DNA from: Eubacteriales bacterium OttesenSCG-928-K08
GTDB taxonomy: Bacteria > Bacillota > Clostridia > Christensenellales > CAG-138
Direction: 5' to 3'
Assembly: GCA_030266105.1 (NCBI GenBank)
Contig: JAJDHH010000003.1
Span: 1-64,000, forward strand
DNA: 64,000 nt
The notes beneath the pieces were generated by a model. That model made no database searches and was not told the origin of the DNA. It was given only the letters and a program-made list of their open reading frames with translations. The translations under genes and the position numbers were made by a program. Position 1 is the stretch's first letter; every line of letters starts with the position of its first letter. Of the stretch, positions 10,456-20,114 are shown in pieces.

Positions 10456-11220
10456 TTGATTATCTTGGAGGAAATTATGTCACAGCGCTCAACACAATTG
10501 GATACGCTGCAGCAGGCGCTGGGATATCGTTTTAAAAACATCGAGTTTTTAGAAACTGCGCTTACGCATACCTCCTATTCAAAGGGTGATGGCAAGGGCA
10601 GCACACACAATGAGCGGCTTGAGTTTTTGGGCGATGCTGTGCTTGAGCTTTGTGTAAGCGAGCAGATTTTTACCCGGTTTGATAATTTGAGCGAGGGTGA
10701 AATGACTCGTGCGCGTGCGCGCATAGTTTGCGAAGCCTCGCTTAACAAAATCGCTCGTGAGCATTTTTTGCTGCAGGAATACCTGCTGCTTGGCCACGGT
10801 GAGGATGTTTCGGGCGGGAGGGACAAGCCCTCCATTGTGTCGGATGCGTTTGAAGCGGTGCTTGGCGCTGTTTATCTGGATGGTGGGATTGAAGCTGCCC
10901 GTGCGCTCGTGCTGCTTTTTGCTGATGAGCTTTTGGGCACTGTTGGCGGCAGCCTTTATAAAAAAGATCATAAATCGCGCTTGCAGGAGTATGTGCAAAA
11001 AAGGCGCCTTGGGATGCTTCAATATCGATTGGTTGGCGAAACAGGCCCGGATCACTGCAAGGTGTTCCAAATGCAGGTTCTGCTGGATGAAGAAATGATT
11101 GGCCTGGGTGAGGGTAATTCCAAGCAGGAGGCAGGCCAGCAGGCCGCAAAAGCGGCGCTATCAAAGCTAAGCACGTTAAAACTGCAAAGGAAAACCAGAA
11201 AAAAAGAAAAACAGAGGTGA
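10456..11220 (+). CDS. rnc: Ribonuclease III (probable start 10477)
   Basis: HNERLEFLGDAVLEL signature and C-terminal dsRBD. Confidence 0.95.
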   Translation: MIILEEIMSQRSTQLDTLQQALGYRFKNIEFLETALTHTSYSKGDGKGSTHNERLEFLGDAVLELCVSEQIFTRFDNLSEGEMTRARARIVCEASLNKIAREHFLLQEYLLLGHGEDVSGGRDKPSIVSDAFEAVLGAVYLDGGIEAARALVLLFADELLGTVGGSLYKKDHKSRLQEYVQKRRLGMLQYRLVGETGPDHCKVFQMQVLLDEEMIGLGEGNSKQEAGQQAAKAALSKLSTLKLQRKTRKKEKQR

Positions 11221-11224
11221 ACCA

Positions 11225-14200
11225 TTGAGACTCACAAAACTTGAGCTAAACGGCTTTAAGTCATTTGCGAGAAAAACTGAATTAACCTTTGGCGAAGGTA
11301 TCACGGCTGTCATCGGCCCTAACGGAAGCGGCAAAAGCAACATTGCGGATGCTGTGCGTTGGGTGCTGGGCGAGCAGAGCGCCAAGGCGCTTCGTGGTGC
11401 AAAAATGGAGGATGTTATATTTAACGGCACGCAGGAGCGTCGCCCGCAGGCGTTTTGCGAGGTTATGCTTACGTTTGACAATTCCGACGGCGCACTTCCG
11501 ATTGAATTTATGGAGGTTATGATTACGCGCCGTGTATATCGCTCGGGTGAGAGCGAATATCAGATTAACAATAACAACTGCCGCTTGAAGGATATTCACG
11601 AGCTGTTCCGGGATACCGGAATTGGCAAGGAAGGGTACTCAATAATAGGGCAGGGGCGTGTTGAGGAGATACTCTCCAATAAATCGGGGGATAGGCGCAC
11701 GGCGCTTGAAGAAGCCGCGGGAGTGATGCGCTACCGCGCGCGCAAGGAAGAAGCCATGCGCAAGCTTGAGCACACAAAAAAGAACCTTGAGCGCCTAGAA
11801 GACATATTAAACGAGCTTGATGCACAGTGCGAGCCGCTGTATGAGCAGGCTGAAAAAGCGAAGGAATACCTCACCTTGCGCGATGAGCTTAAGGATTTGG
11901 ATATTAACGTATTTGTTCACCAGTATGAACGGATAAAAGAGCGGTTGGAAGGCGCATCCGCAGCTATTGTTGAGCTGCAAGCGCAAAGCGCTTCCGCGTT
12001 AGATACCGAGCAGGCGCTATCGCGTGATTGCTCAGCGCAGGAAGAGGAATTGCGTGCGATTGAGCAAAGCGCGTCCGAGCTGCAAACGATGCTGTTAAAA
12101 GAGCTTTCGTGCATGGAGGCGCATGCGGGCGAGGTCAGCGTGCTTAAGGAACGCCGTGAAAACCTGGCGCGCGAAAAGCAAAGGCTCACGGATGAACGTG
12201 CGCAAAACGAAGAATTATGTGCGCAATTACGCGAGGAGCTGGGGCGCCTTTCGGGCAGCGGGCAGGATGAAAAAGACCTGCTTAAAAAGCTCGACGAGCA
12301 AATAGAAGAGGATGAACAAAAGACCCAGCGCCTGCAAAAGGAAATCCAAGCTCAGGACGAGCTTGTTGAAGAACAAAAAGCCGGGATAATTGAATCATTA
12401 AACCGGCTTTCCGATGCCAAGGCTCAGCTTTCGCGCACCGAGGCTATGGTGGCGGCGTTAAACCAGCGCATGGGGGTGCTTTCGGGCGAATTGCAAAGTG
12501 CAACAGCCGAGAGGGATGGGCTCTTGAATGAGCAGAACCAGGCGGTGCTAAGCTGGCAAAAACAGGCGAAGGATTATGAAAAGGCACAGCACGAAAAGCA
12601 GGCGGCGCAAGAGCGGGTGCTTGAAGCTAAGCGCATAAGCGAAAACACACAGGCGGAATTGCACACTGCTGAGCAAGCGCTGAGCACCATGCGCTCGCGC
12701 TCAAACGTGCTTGAGGAAATGGCACGCGCACACGAAGGTTACTATGCGAGCGTGCGTAATGTGCTGCGCGATTGCGGGCGCGATGTTGAGCTAAGGCGCT
12801 GTGTGCTGGGCGTTGTGGCGGAGCTTGTAAAAGTTCCGCGTCAGTACGAAACCGCGATTGAAATGTCGCTGGGTTCGGCGCTGCAAAACATCGTGACGCC
12901 TACGCCGGAGCACGCAAGCAGGGTTATCCGCTATCTTAGGGATAAACAATATGGCAGGGCAACATTGCTGCCGGTTTCGGCCATGCGCCCGCGTGTGCTT
13001 AACGCGCAGGAGCGTGAGTTTTTGCGCATGCCCGGCTGTGCGGGTTTGGCGAGCGAGCTTGTTGAGTTTGACCCTCAATACAAAAACGTGGTCGAAAACC
13101 TGCTGGGGCGCACGGTGATTGTGGATACGCTCGAAACAGGCGTTGAAATGAACAAACGCGCACACGCGGCATTTCGAATTGCGACAATAAAGGGCGATAT
13201 CATTCATCCCGGCGGCTCGATGACGGGCGGCAGCATTCAAAAGCGCGAGTTTAGCCTTTTGGGCCGTGAGCGCGAGATTAACGAGTTGCGCTTGAGGATG
13301 GCTAAGGCGCAGGAAGATATGCTCAAAAAGCAGCGGGATATCGAAGCTGCGGCTAATAATGTGAAAATTATGGAGCAGGTGCTCGAGGGTATTGATAAAA
13401 GCCTGCATGCGCAGGATATAGATAGCGCACGCCATAAAGAAAAGCTGGATTTGATCGAGCGCGATATTGAACAGAACGCGCAAAAAACAGGCCGGCTGGA
13501 GCTTGAGCGTGGGCAGATTGAGGATAATCTTGCAGACATTATCAAGGAGCGGCAGGGCATTGAAACGCTGCAAAGCGGAATTGAAAAGGGTAGCGCCGCC
13601 ACGCAGGATGATGTGAGAATATCGCAGGCAAAGCTTGGCGAGCTGCGATTGCAAAGCGAAACGCTTAACCAGGAGCTAACAAGCAAAAAGGTGCGCCGCA
13701 TGGCGATGCAAAAGGAAGAGGATGCGCTCTTGCAGGAGCAAAAGCGCCTGCAGCGCGAGCTTGAGCAAAAACAACAATTAGCTCAGGATGCAGCCTCAAA
13801 CATAAAACGCGCACAAGCGCAAAGCGATGAGCTTATAAAGTCGATTGAAACACTTGCAGCGCAGGTGGGAGACGAGCAGGCGCAGGTTGATACACACAAA
13901 GAGCAGCAGCAAGCGCTTGAGGAAGAACGCCAGCGCCGGGCGGCAACACTTAGCGAAACCCGCCAAAGGAAGGAAGAGCTAGGCACACAGCTTCGCAGCC
14001 TGGAAGAAAGAAGGCACAAGCAGGAGCTTGCCTTTAGCCGCGCAGAGCTTGAGTTTGCGGCCATGCAGGAGCGGATAAGCGAGGATTATGGCCTGACATA
14101 TGCGGAAGCTTTGCCGCTTCGCAGGGTGCCTTTTGCAGTAACATCCGCGCATGTGCGAATAGATGAGCTTCGCACAGAAATTCGTGAGCTTGGGGATATT

Positions 14201-14791
14201 AACGTCAACGCGGTGGAGGATTATCGTGCGCTTAACGAGCGTTGCCAGATGATGCGCGCCCAATGCGGGGATTTGCACAAAGCGCAGGAGGATCTGTTAA
14301 CACTCATTGATGAGCTGACAGGCCAGATGGAAAAGCAGTTTCTTTCGCAGTTTGAAATCATCCAGCAAAACTTTTCGGCTGTGTTTGAGCAGCTGTTTGA
14401 GGGCGGCCACGCTCAGCTGCGCCTGAGTGACCCCAAAAACCCGCTAAGCTGCGATATCGACATTATCGCCCAGCCGCCGGGTAAACGCCTTCAGCTTTTA
14501 ACACTGCTTTCGGGCGGAGAACGCGCGCTTACGGCAATCGCCCTGTTGTTTGCGATGCTAAAGCTAAAACCCACAGTCTTTTGCATACTCGATGAAATAG
14601 AATCATCGCTTGATGAAGTAAACGTTGCGCGCTTTGCAAATTATCTCAAGAATTATTCGGAGGAGACTCAGTTTATACTCATCACCCACCGCAAGGGCAG
14701 CATGGAGGTGTGCAATACGCTTTATGGCGTAGCGATGGAGGAAAAGGGTGTATCCCGGTTGGTCTCAGCTAGATTACAGGACGCTTCTTAG
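11225..14791 (+). CDS. smc: Chromosome segregation protein SMC
   Basis: MRLTKLELNGFKSFARKTEL, Walker A GPNGSGKSN, coiled coils, C-terminal LSGGERALTAIALLFA; TTG start. Confidence 0.97.
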   Translation: MRLTKLELNGFKSFARKTELTFGEGITAVIGPNGSGKSNIADAVRWVLGEQSAKALRGAKMEDVIFNGTQERRPQAFCEVMLTFDNSDGALPIEFMEVMITRRVYRSGESEYQINNNNCRLKDIHELFRDTGIGKEGYSIIGQGRVEEILSNKSGDRRTALEEAAGVMRYRARKEEAMRKLEHTKKNLERLEDILNELDAQCEPLYEQAEKAKEYLTLRDELKDLDINVFVHQYERIKERLEGASAAIVELQAQSASALDTEQALSRDCSAQEEELRAIEQSASELQTMLLKELSCMEAHAGEVSVLKERRENLAREKQRLTDERAQNEELCAQLREELGRLSGSGQDEKDLLKKLDEQIEEDEQKTQRLQKEIQAQDELVEEQKAGIIESLNRLSDAKAQLSRTEAMVAALNQRMGVLSGELQSATAERDGLLNEQNQAVLSWQKQAKDYEKAQHEKQAAQERVLEAKRISENTQAELHTAEQALSTMRSRSNVLEEMARAHEGYYASVRNVLRDCGRDVELRRCVLGVVAELVKVPRQYETAIEMSLGSALQNIVTPTPEHASRVIRYLRDKQYGRATLLPVSAMRPRVLNAQEREFLRMPGCAGLASELVEFDPQYKNVVENLLGRTVIVDTLETGVEMNKRAHAAFRIATIKGDIIHPGGSMTGGSIQKREFSLLGREREINELRLRMAKAQEDMLKKQRDIEAAANNVKIMEQVLEGIDKSLHAQDIDSARHKEKLDLIERDIEQNAQKTGRLELERGQIEDNLADIIKERQGIETLQSGIEKGSAATQDDVRISQAKLGELRLQSETLNQELTSKKVRRMAMQKEEDALLQEQKRLQRELEQKQQLAQDAASNIKRAQAQSDELIKSIETLAAQVGDEQAQVDTHKEQQQALEEERQRRAATLSETRQRKEELGTQLRSLEERRHKQELAFSRAELEFAAMQERISEDYGLTYAEALPLRRVPFAVTSAHVRIDELRTEIRELGDINVNAVEDYRALNERCQMMRAQCGDLHKAQEDLLTLIDELTGQMEKQFLSQFEIIQQNFSAVFEQLFEGGHAQLRLSDPKNPLSCDIDIIAQPPGKRLQLLTLLSGGERALTAIALLFAMLKLKPTVFCILDEIESSLDEVNVARFANYLKNYSEETQFILITHRKGSMEVCNTLYGVAMEEKGVSRLVSARLQDAS

Positions 14792-14807
14792 AAGGTTGGA
14801 GTTAATT

Positions 14808-15713
14808 ATGGAAAAGCTAAACATATTTCAAAAAATGAAAAAGGGCCTCGAAAAAACAAGATCGGGCATGTTGGCCTCTGTTTTTTCAGGGCGCGAAAGG
14901 ATTGACGATGAGCTCTATGAGGAGCTGGAGGAAGCGCTCATAATTGCCGATGTTGGCATGGAGCTAAGCGAGCGCCTCATTGATGAGCTTCGCGCTAACG
15001 TTAAGGAGAATCGCCTGCGCGAGGCGGAGCAGGCGCGCACTGCTCTCATTGAAATCGTGGCGGCACACATGCAGCCCAAAGAAAGCTTTTTGCCGGATAG
15101 CGGCAATGTGGTGCTGCTTATCGTGGGTGTAAATGGCGTGGGAAAAACAACATCCATAGGTAAGCTTGCATCCTATTATAAGCTGCAGGGCAAAAAGCCA
15201 ATGCTTGCGGCGGCGGATACATTCCGCGCGGCTGCTGCAGAGCAGCTTGAGGTGTGGGCAAATCGCGCCGATGTGCCAATCGTTAAGCATGGCGAGGGCG
15301 CGGACCCGGCAGCGGTTGTTTTTGATGCGATCGCCTCTGCAAAAGCCAAGGGCAATGATATGCTCATTTGTGATACCGCAGGGCGGCTGCACAACAAAAA
15401 GAACCTCATGAACGAACTGGAAAAAATCCGCCGTGTAATTGCGCGCGAAATGCCGGATGCAAGCTGTCGCGTGTTGCTTGTGCTGGATGCGACAACGGGC
15501 CAAAATGCAATTGTGCAAGCCAGAGAGTTTAGCAAAACAGCAGGGCTTACCGATATTGTGCTTACAAAGCTTGATGGAACAGCTAAAGGCGGCATGGTGC
15601 TTGCCGTGCAGGATACGCTGAACATTCCCGTGCGTTTTGTGGGTGTAGGGGAGGGGATTGACGATTTGCAGCTTTTTGACGCGCAGGTTTTTGCCTCAGC
15701 CTTATTTGAATGA
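14808..15713 (+). CDS. ftsY: Signal recognition particle receptor FtsY
   Basis: SRP GTPase motifs GVNGVGKTTSIGKLA, DTFRAAAAEQLE, DTAGR, TKLDGTAKGG. Confidence 0.97.
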   Translation: MEKLNIFQKMKKGLEKTRSGMLASVFSGRERIDDELYEELEEALIIADVGMELSERLIDELRANVKENRLREAEQARTALIEIVAAHMQPKESFLPDSGNVVLLIVGVNGVGKTTSIGKLASYYKLQGKKPMLAAADTFRAAAAEQLEVWANRADVPIVKHGEGADPAAVVFDAIASAKAKGNDMLICDTAGRLHNKKNLMNELEKIRRVIAREMPDASCRVLLVLDATTGQNAIVQAREFSKTAGLTDIVLTKLDGTAKGGMVLAVQDTLNIPVRFVGVGEGIDDLQLFDAQVFASALFE

Positions 15714-15840
15714 TGCAATTAGTTGAGCGGGCGCAAAAATCTTAATTTGCCAGATGTCAAAAACCATTGGAGTAGTACTTGAGTTGTGATATACTAATCT
15801 GGAGTTGAGGAAATGTTTAGGTAGAAAGGAAATTAGAGCG

Positions 15841-16194
15841 ATGAGCGAGTTAGGGCAGCAGGAACGCGGCCAATATATGGATGTTGGGGGTGCGCTCGCA
15901 CGCGTGCGCAACAATGTTAAGCTTTATAACCGCATGCTGCAGATGTTTCAGCAAAGCGCTGAATTTGATGCGTTTGATCAGGCAATCGCGGCGGAGGATT
16001 ACGCGCGCGCAGCCGATGTTATTCACGGCATTAAAGGGATGACGGGAAATCTTTCGCTTACGCTTGTATATGAGCTGAGCAGCGCATTGATGAACCAGCT
16101 GCGCAATGGCGCCTACGAACCCGAAACGCTGGAGCAATACCGGGATGCGCTTGAAAAAACCCGCGCCTATGTGGAAGAATATTTAGCTGAATAA
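15841..16194 (+). CDS. Hpt domain protein
   Basis: Helical Hpt fold with AADVIHGIKGMTGNLSLTLVYELSSAL phosphotransfer motif. Confidence 0.75.
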   Translation: MSELGQQERGQYMDVGGALARVRNNVKLYNRMLQMFQQSAEFDAFDQAIAAEDYARAADVIHGIKGMTGNLSLTLVYELSSALMNQLRNGAYEPETLEQYRDALEKTRAYVEEYLAE

Positions 16195-16209
16195 ATAATA
16201 AACGGTTTT

Positions 16210-16240
16210 AGTGTGCCCTCTCCAGAGGGCATTTTACATT
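16210..16240 (+). terminator. Terminator after the Hpt gene
   Basis: GCCCTC-tcca-GAGGGC then ATTTTA. Confidence 0.6.
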
Positions 16241-16318
16241 TTCCGCTTTATAATGTAACCATTTCTAATTCGATGGGAAAATCAATATATAAAAAATAGT
16301 GAGAAGGGGCGGGGTTGT

Positions 16319-17959
16319 ATGTGGGCATTACAAAAGGCATGGTACCGTACATTTCAGTTCGTTTTTAATTATGGCGCACGTTGCCTTAACTGGCGTAAAC
16401 CGCAGCGAGTGGAGGGCGCGGGCAGCATCCTGAAAATCCCGGAAATATGCGCAAAAGAAAATGTAAAAAAGCCAATGATCGTCACCGACCCGGGGCTTAT
16501 GAAAGCGGGCGTTGCTCTAAAAGTCATGGCTGTGCTGCAGGACAATAAAATCCCTTTTGCGCTGTATGATACTGTTGAGCCCAACCCATCAGTTGATACG
16601 GTTAACGCCATTCAAGCGCTTTACTTCAAAGAGGGCTGCGATGGTTTTATCGCCATTGGCGGCGGCTCTGCGATGGATGCCGCCAAGGCCGCAGGCGCGC
16701 GTGTGGTTTTCCCAAACCGCACGGTTAATCAAATGGGCGGGCTGCTGCGCGTGTGGAAAAAAATACCCATGTTTATTGCCGTTCCAACAACCGCGGGCAC
16801 AGGCTCGGAAACAACGATTGCCGCGCTTATCACCGACACAAAAACACACCATAAGTACGCGATTATGGATTTGCACCTTATTCCGCGCTATGCCGTGCTC
16901 GATGCGCAGCTGACAATCGGCCTGCCACCGCACATAACCTCCACAACGGGCATGGATGCGCTTACGCACGCAATCGAGGGTTTTCTTTGCTGGACTTATA
17001 GCACAAAAGAAAGCACGCGCTTTGCGATGGAGGCCACAAAGCTGATATTCGAAAACCTTGAGCTTGTTTATAAGGATGGCTCGAATGTCGAAGCCAGGCA
17101 GCAAATGCAAATTGCATCCTTTAAAGCAGGCTTTGCCTTTACACGTGCGGGTGTGGGGAACGTGCATGCAATCGCACACACGCTTGGCGGGCTATATGGC
17201 ACGCCGCATGGCCTTGCCAATGCGGTTATTTTGCCTATCGTGCTGGAGGATTATGGCCCGGCGGTTTACGAAAAGCTTGCGCAGTTAAGCGAGCTTACGG
17301 GCATTAAAACCGATGGCAGCGAGGAAGAAAAGGCCAAGGCGTTAATTAGGGAAATTTATGATATGAACGCACGCATGGGCATACCCACAGGCTTTGACTT
17401 TATCCAGGATGAGGATGTCGAGCAGATGATCACCTGGGCGCTAAAGGAATGCAACCCGCTTTACCCCGTGCCTGTGCTCTATAATCGCGAACGCTACCGG
17501 CGGGTGATCAAAAAAATACGCACACAAAAGAAAATGACGATAGGCGCTTCCTGCACAGGCTGCACCGCTTGCGCGCGCCTGTGCCCGGTGAGCGCGATTT
17601 CGGGTGAGCGTGGAAGCCGCCATGTGATAAACGCGTGCAGATGCGTGGAGTGCGGCGTGTGCGGCCGCGCCTGCCCGCAGGGCTGCATTACGGATGGAAA
17701 AGGAAAAGAGATTGCAAAACTCGCGCGCACAATGTGGCCCAAGCCCCAAATCGATAAGGATGTTTGCAGCGCATGCGGCATTTGTGTGGATATCTGCACG
17801 GCGGGAGCGCTAAAGCTGTCGTTGCCTAAGTATCAGGGGGATATCGATGTGTCGGTTGAGCTTGATGAGCCCAAAAGCTGTATCGGCTGCTCAATGTGTG
17901 CGGATAATTGCCCAATCGGCGCAATTGTGATGGAAAAGGAAGAGGTGCAGGCTCTATGA
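16319..17959 (+). CDS. Iron-containing alcohol dehydrogenase fused to a C-terminal 4x[4Fe-4S] ferredoxin module
   Basis: Fe-ADH motifs GGGSAMDAAKA, GMDALTHAIEG, HAIAHTLGGLYGTPHG; then CTGCTACARLCP, CVECGVCGRACP, CSACGICVDIC, CIGCSMCADNCP. Confidence 0.9.
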   Translation: MWALQKAWYRTFQFVFNYGARCLNWRKPQRVEGAGSILKIPEICAKENVKKPMIVTDPGLMKAGVALKVMAVLQDNKIPFALYDTVEPNPSVDTVNAIQALYFKEGCDGFIAIGGGSAMDAAKAAGARVVFPNRTVNQMGGLLRVWKKIPMFIAVPTTAGTGSETTIAALITDTKTHHKYAIMDLHLIPRYAVLDAQLTIGLPPHITSTTGMDALTHAIEGFLCWTYSTKESTRFAMEATKLIFENLELVYKDGSNVEARQQMQIASFKAGFAFTRAGVGNVHAIAHTLGGLYGTPHGLANAVILPIVLEDYGPAVYEKLAQLSELTGIKTDGSEEEKAKALIREIYDMNARMGIPTGFDFIQDEDVEQMITWALKECNPLYPVPVLYNRERYRRVIKKIRTQKKMTIGASCTGCTACARLCPVSAISGERGSRHVINACRCVECGVCGRACPQGCITDGKGKEIAKLARTMWPKPQIDKDVCSACGICVDICTAGALKLSLPKYQGDIDVSVELDEPKSCIGCSMCADNCPIGAIVMEKEEVQAL

Positions 17960-19845
17960 TGCAAAACCCGCTGTATGTGCACTTGGATTTGGGCACAGGC
18001 ATTGTTCGCCAAATTCCTATATCGGATGAATATTTCAAGAAATATATTGGCGGGAAAACGCTTGCGGCCCGCTTGCTTTTGGACATGACGCGCCCGGGCA
18101 TAGATTCGCTCGACCCTGAATCGATGATTATTATTAACACAGGCCCGTTAAACGGCACCGGCGCGCCATCCTCAAGCCGGTTTAACATTACATTCAAAAA
18201 TGTGCTTAGCGGGGGGATCGCTTCATCCAACTGCGGCGGTCAGTTTGGCGTTATGCTGCGCCGTGCGGGTTATGAGGGCCTCATTTTGACAGGCAAGGCG
18301 CAAAACCCCAGCGTTGTTCAGGTTATCGATGGTGAGGTGACATTGGTCGATGCCGGCGAGCTTTGGGGTTTGGACATGGAAGAAACTCAGGAGAAGCTCC
18401 CGCATGCGTATGGCAAGCTGGTGATTGGCCCCGCGGGAGAAAACCTTGTGCGCTTTGCTTCAGCCGGTTCGGGTGAGCGTATGGCGGGGCGCTGCGGTTG
18501 TGGCGCGGTGCTCGGCAGCAAAAATGTTAAGGCAATCGTCGCCTATGGAACAAAGCGTCCCGAGGTGCACGACCCGGTTAAGTTCAATAAATTTGTGCGC
18601 AAATGGGTAAAGTTTATTAAAAATCACCCGATGACAGGCGAGGCGCTGCCGCGCTATGGAAGCGCGGGGCTTGTGAGCAAAGCAAATGCCACACACGCGC
18701 TGCCTACGCGCAATTTTAAATACGGCCAATTCGAAAATGCGGATAAGGTGAGCGGTGAAATGCTAACCGAAACAAAGCTTACGCGCAACGGCAACTGCAT
18801 CAGCTGCCCCATACGCTGCGAGCGCCGCGTGATGGTGAGGGGCAAGGAGGTTAAAGGCCCCGAATACGAGACTATGGGGTTTTTTGGCCCCAATATCGAT
18901 TCGGATGATCTTGACGCAATCCTGGAGCTTAACTATGTTTGTGATACGTTGGGGATGGATACCATCTCCGCCGCTTCAACAATCGCGTTCGCGATGGAGC
19001 TTAAGGAAAACGGCATAGCCGACTTTGGCGTCGAGTTTGGCAAAACGGATAATCTTGCTGAAGTTTTGCACAAAATTGCTTTTCGCGAGGGTGAGTGCGC
19101 AGAGCTTGCAAACGGCTCGAAATGGTTAAGTGAAAAATATGGCGGCAAGGAGTATGCAATCCACGCAAAAGGCTTGGAGCTTGCATCCTATGAGCCGCGC
19201 CGCTCGGTGGGCATGGGCTTAGGCTACGCAACCGCAAACCGTGGCGGCTGCCACCTTAATGGCGGCTATCTTGCGCTGCTCGAATCGGTCGGCGTGCTGT
19301 CGATGGATGCGCAGACCCCTAAAGGCAAGGCGGAGTTTACCGTGTTTATGCAGGATGCGCTGGAGGCTGTTTCTTCGGCGGGCTTCTGCCTGTTTTCAGC
19401 GCAAACATTCGTAACGGCGATATTCTTCAAGCTTGGGCCAGCGCATTGGTTCACACGCTTTGTCGGCAGGGCCGCCACAAGGGTTGGCGGCGCAGTAAGG
19501 CTGATGCTGCGCTCAACATCGCTGCTGCGCTTTAACTCTTTCTATTTGCTGCCCCATGCGGAGGCCATAAGGCTTGCGACGGGATTTAAAATGTATACCG
19601 GGCAGTTTATTGATCTTGGCGAGCGCGCATTTAATCTTGAGCGGATGTATAATTTGCGCGAAGGATTAACCAGCGCCGACGACACATTACCATCCCGCCT
19701 CACTAAAGATCCGCAGGATAAAAACAGGCCGGATACAGTTGTGTCGCTGGATGCTATGCTGCCGCGCTATTATAAAACCCGGGGCTGGGATGAGCAGGGC
19801 AGGCCGACCGCAAAGCGGCTTAACCAGCTTAAGATCGAGGTGTGA
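17956..19845 (+). CDS. Aldehyde ferredoxin oxidoreductase (tungsten AOR family)
   Basis: IGGKTLAARLLLDM; cluster ligands CISCPIRC and GFCLF; ATGA overlap with the upstream stop. Confidence 0.92.
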   Translation: MMQNPLYVHLDLGTGIVRQIPISDEYFKKYIGGKTLAARLLLDMTRPGIDSLDPESMIIINTGPLNGTGAPSSSRFNITFKNVLSGGIASSNCGGQFGVMLRRAGYEGLILTGKAQNPSVVQVIDGEVTLVDAGELWGLDMEETQEKLPHAYGKLVIGPAGENLVRFASAGSGERMAGRCGCGAVLGSKNVKAIVAYGTKRPEVHDPVKFNKFVRKWVKFIKNHPMTGEALPRYGSAGLVSKANATHALPTRNFKYGQFENADKVSGEMLTETKLTRNGNCISCPIRCERRVMVRGKEVKGPEYETMGFFGPNIDSDDLDAILELNYVCDTLGMDTISAASTIAFAMELKENGIADFGVEFGKTDNLAEVLHKIAFREGECAELANGSKWLSEKYGGKEYAIHAKGLELASYEPRRSVGMGLGYATANRGGCHLNGGYLALLESVGVLSMDAQTPKGKAEFTVFMQDALEAVSSAGFCLFSAQTFVTAIFFKLGPAHWFTRFVGRAATRVGGAVRLMLRSTSLLRFNSFYLLPHAEAIRLATGFKMYTGQFIDLGERAFNLERMYNLREGLTSADDTLPSRLTKDPQDKNRPDTVVSLDAMLPRYYKTRGWDEQGRPTAKRLNQLKIEV

Positions 19846-19846
19846 C

Positions 19847-20095
19847 ATGGTTTTTGTTAAATATCGCGCCACTTTGGCAGAGTTAACCGGCAAACGCGAG
19901 GAGCGGATTGAGGCGCAAAGTATTAAGGATGTTTTGCGTTATATAAATGCGCAATATGGAAAGCAAACCGAAAAGGAAGCAAAACGTATGCTTATAACCG
20001 TGGATAGCGAAAGCATTCTTTTGCGCGATGGTTTTAAAACTAGGCTGAACGAAGACTCCGTAGTGGGGTTTTTTCCGATAAGCGGCGGCGGATGA
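19847..20095 (+). CDS. MoaD/ThiS family sulfur carrier protein
   Basis: Short beta-grasp protein ending FFPISGGG, directly after AOR. Confidence 0.85.
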   Translation: MVFVKYRATLAELTGKREERIEAQSIKDVLRYINAQYGKQTEKEAKRMLITVDSESILLRDGFKTRLNEDSVVGFFPISGGG

Positions 20096-20114
20096 AATTT
20101 TGCCGGGCATTTAG

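Noticed and set aside
12791-13654. 287-aa minus-strand ORF
   Set aside because: Antisense to the smc coiled coil; low-complexity shadow of a high-confidence gene
16200-16318. Moco-like leader upstream of the ADH-ferredoxin/AOR operon
   Set aside because: Only a terminator and AT-rich promoter region; no AGGG...GCCTCCC blocks
16589-17179. 196-aa minus-strand ORF
   Set aside because: Antisense to the Fe-ADH fusion, no family features
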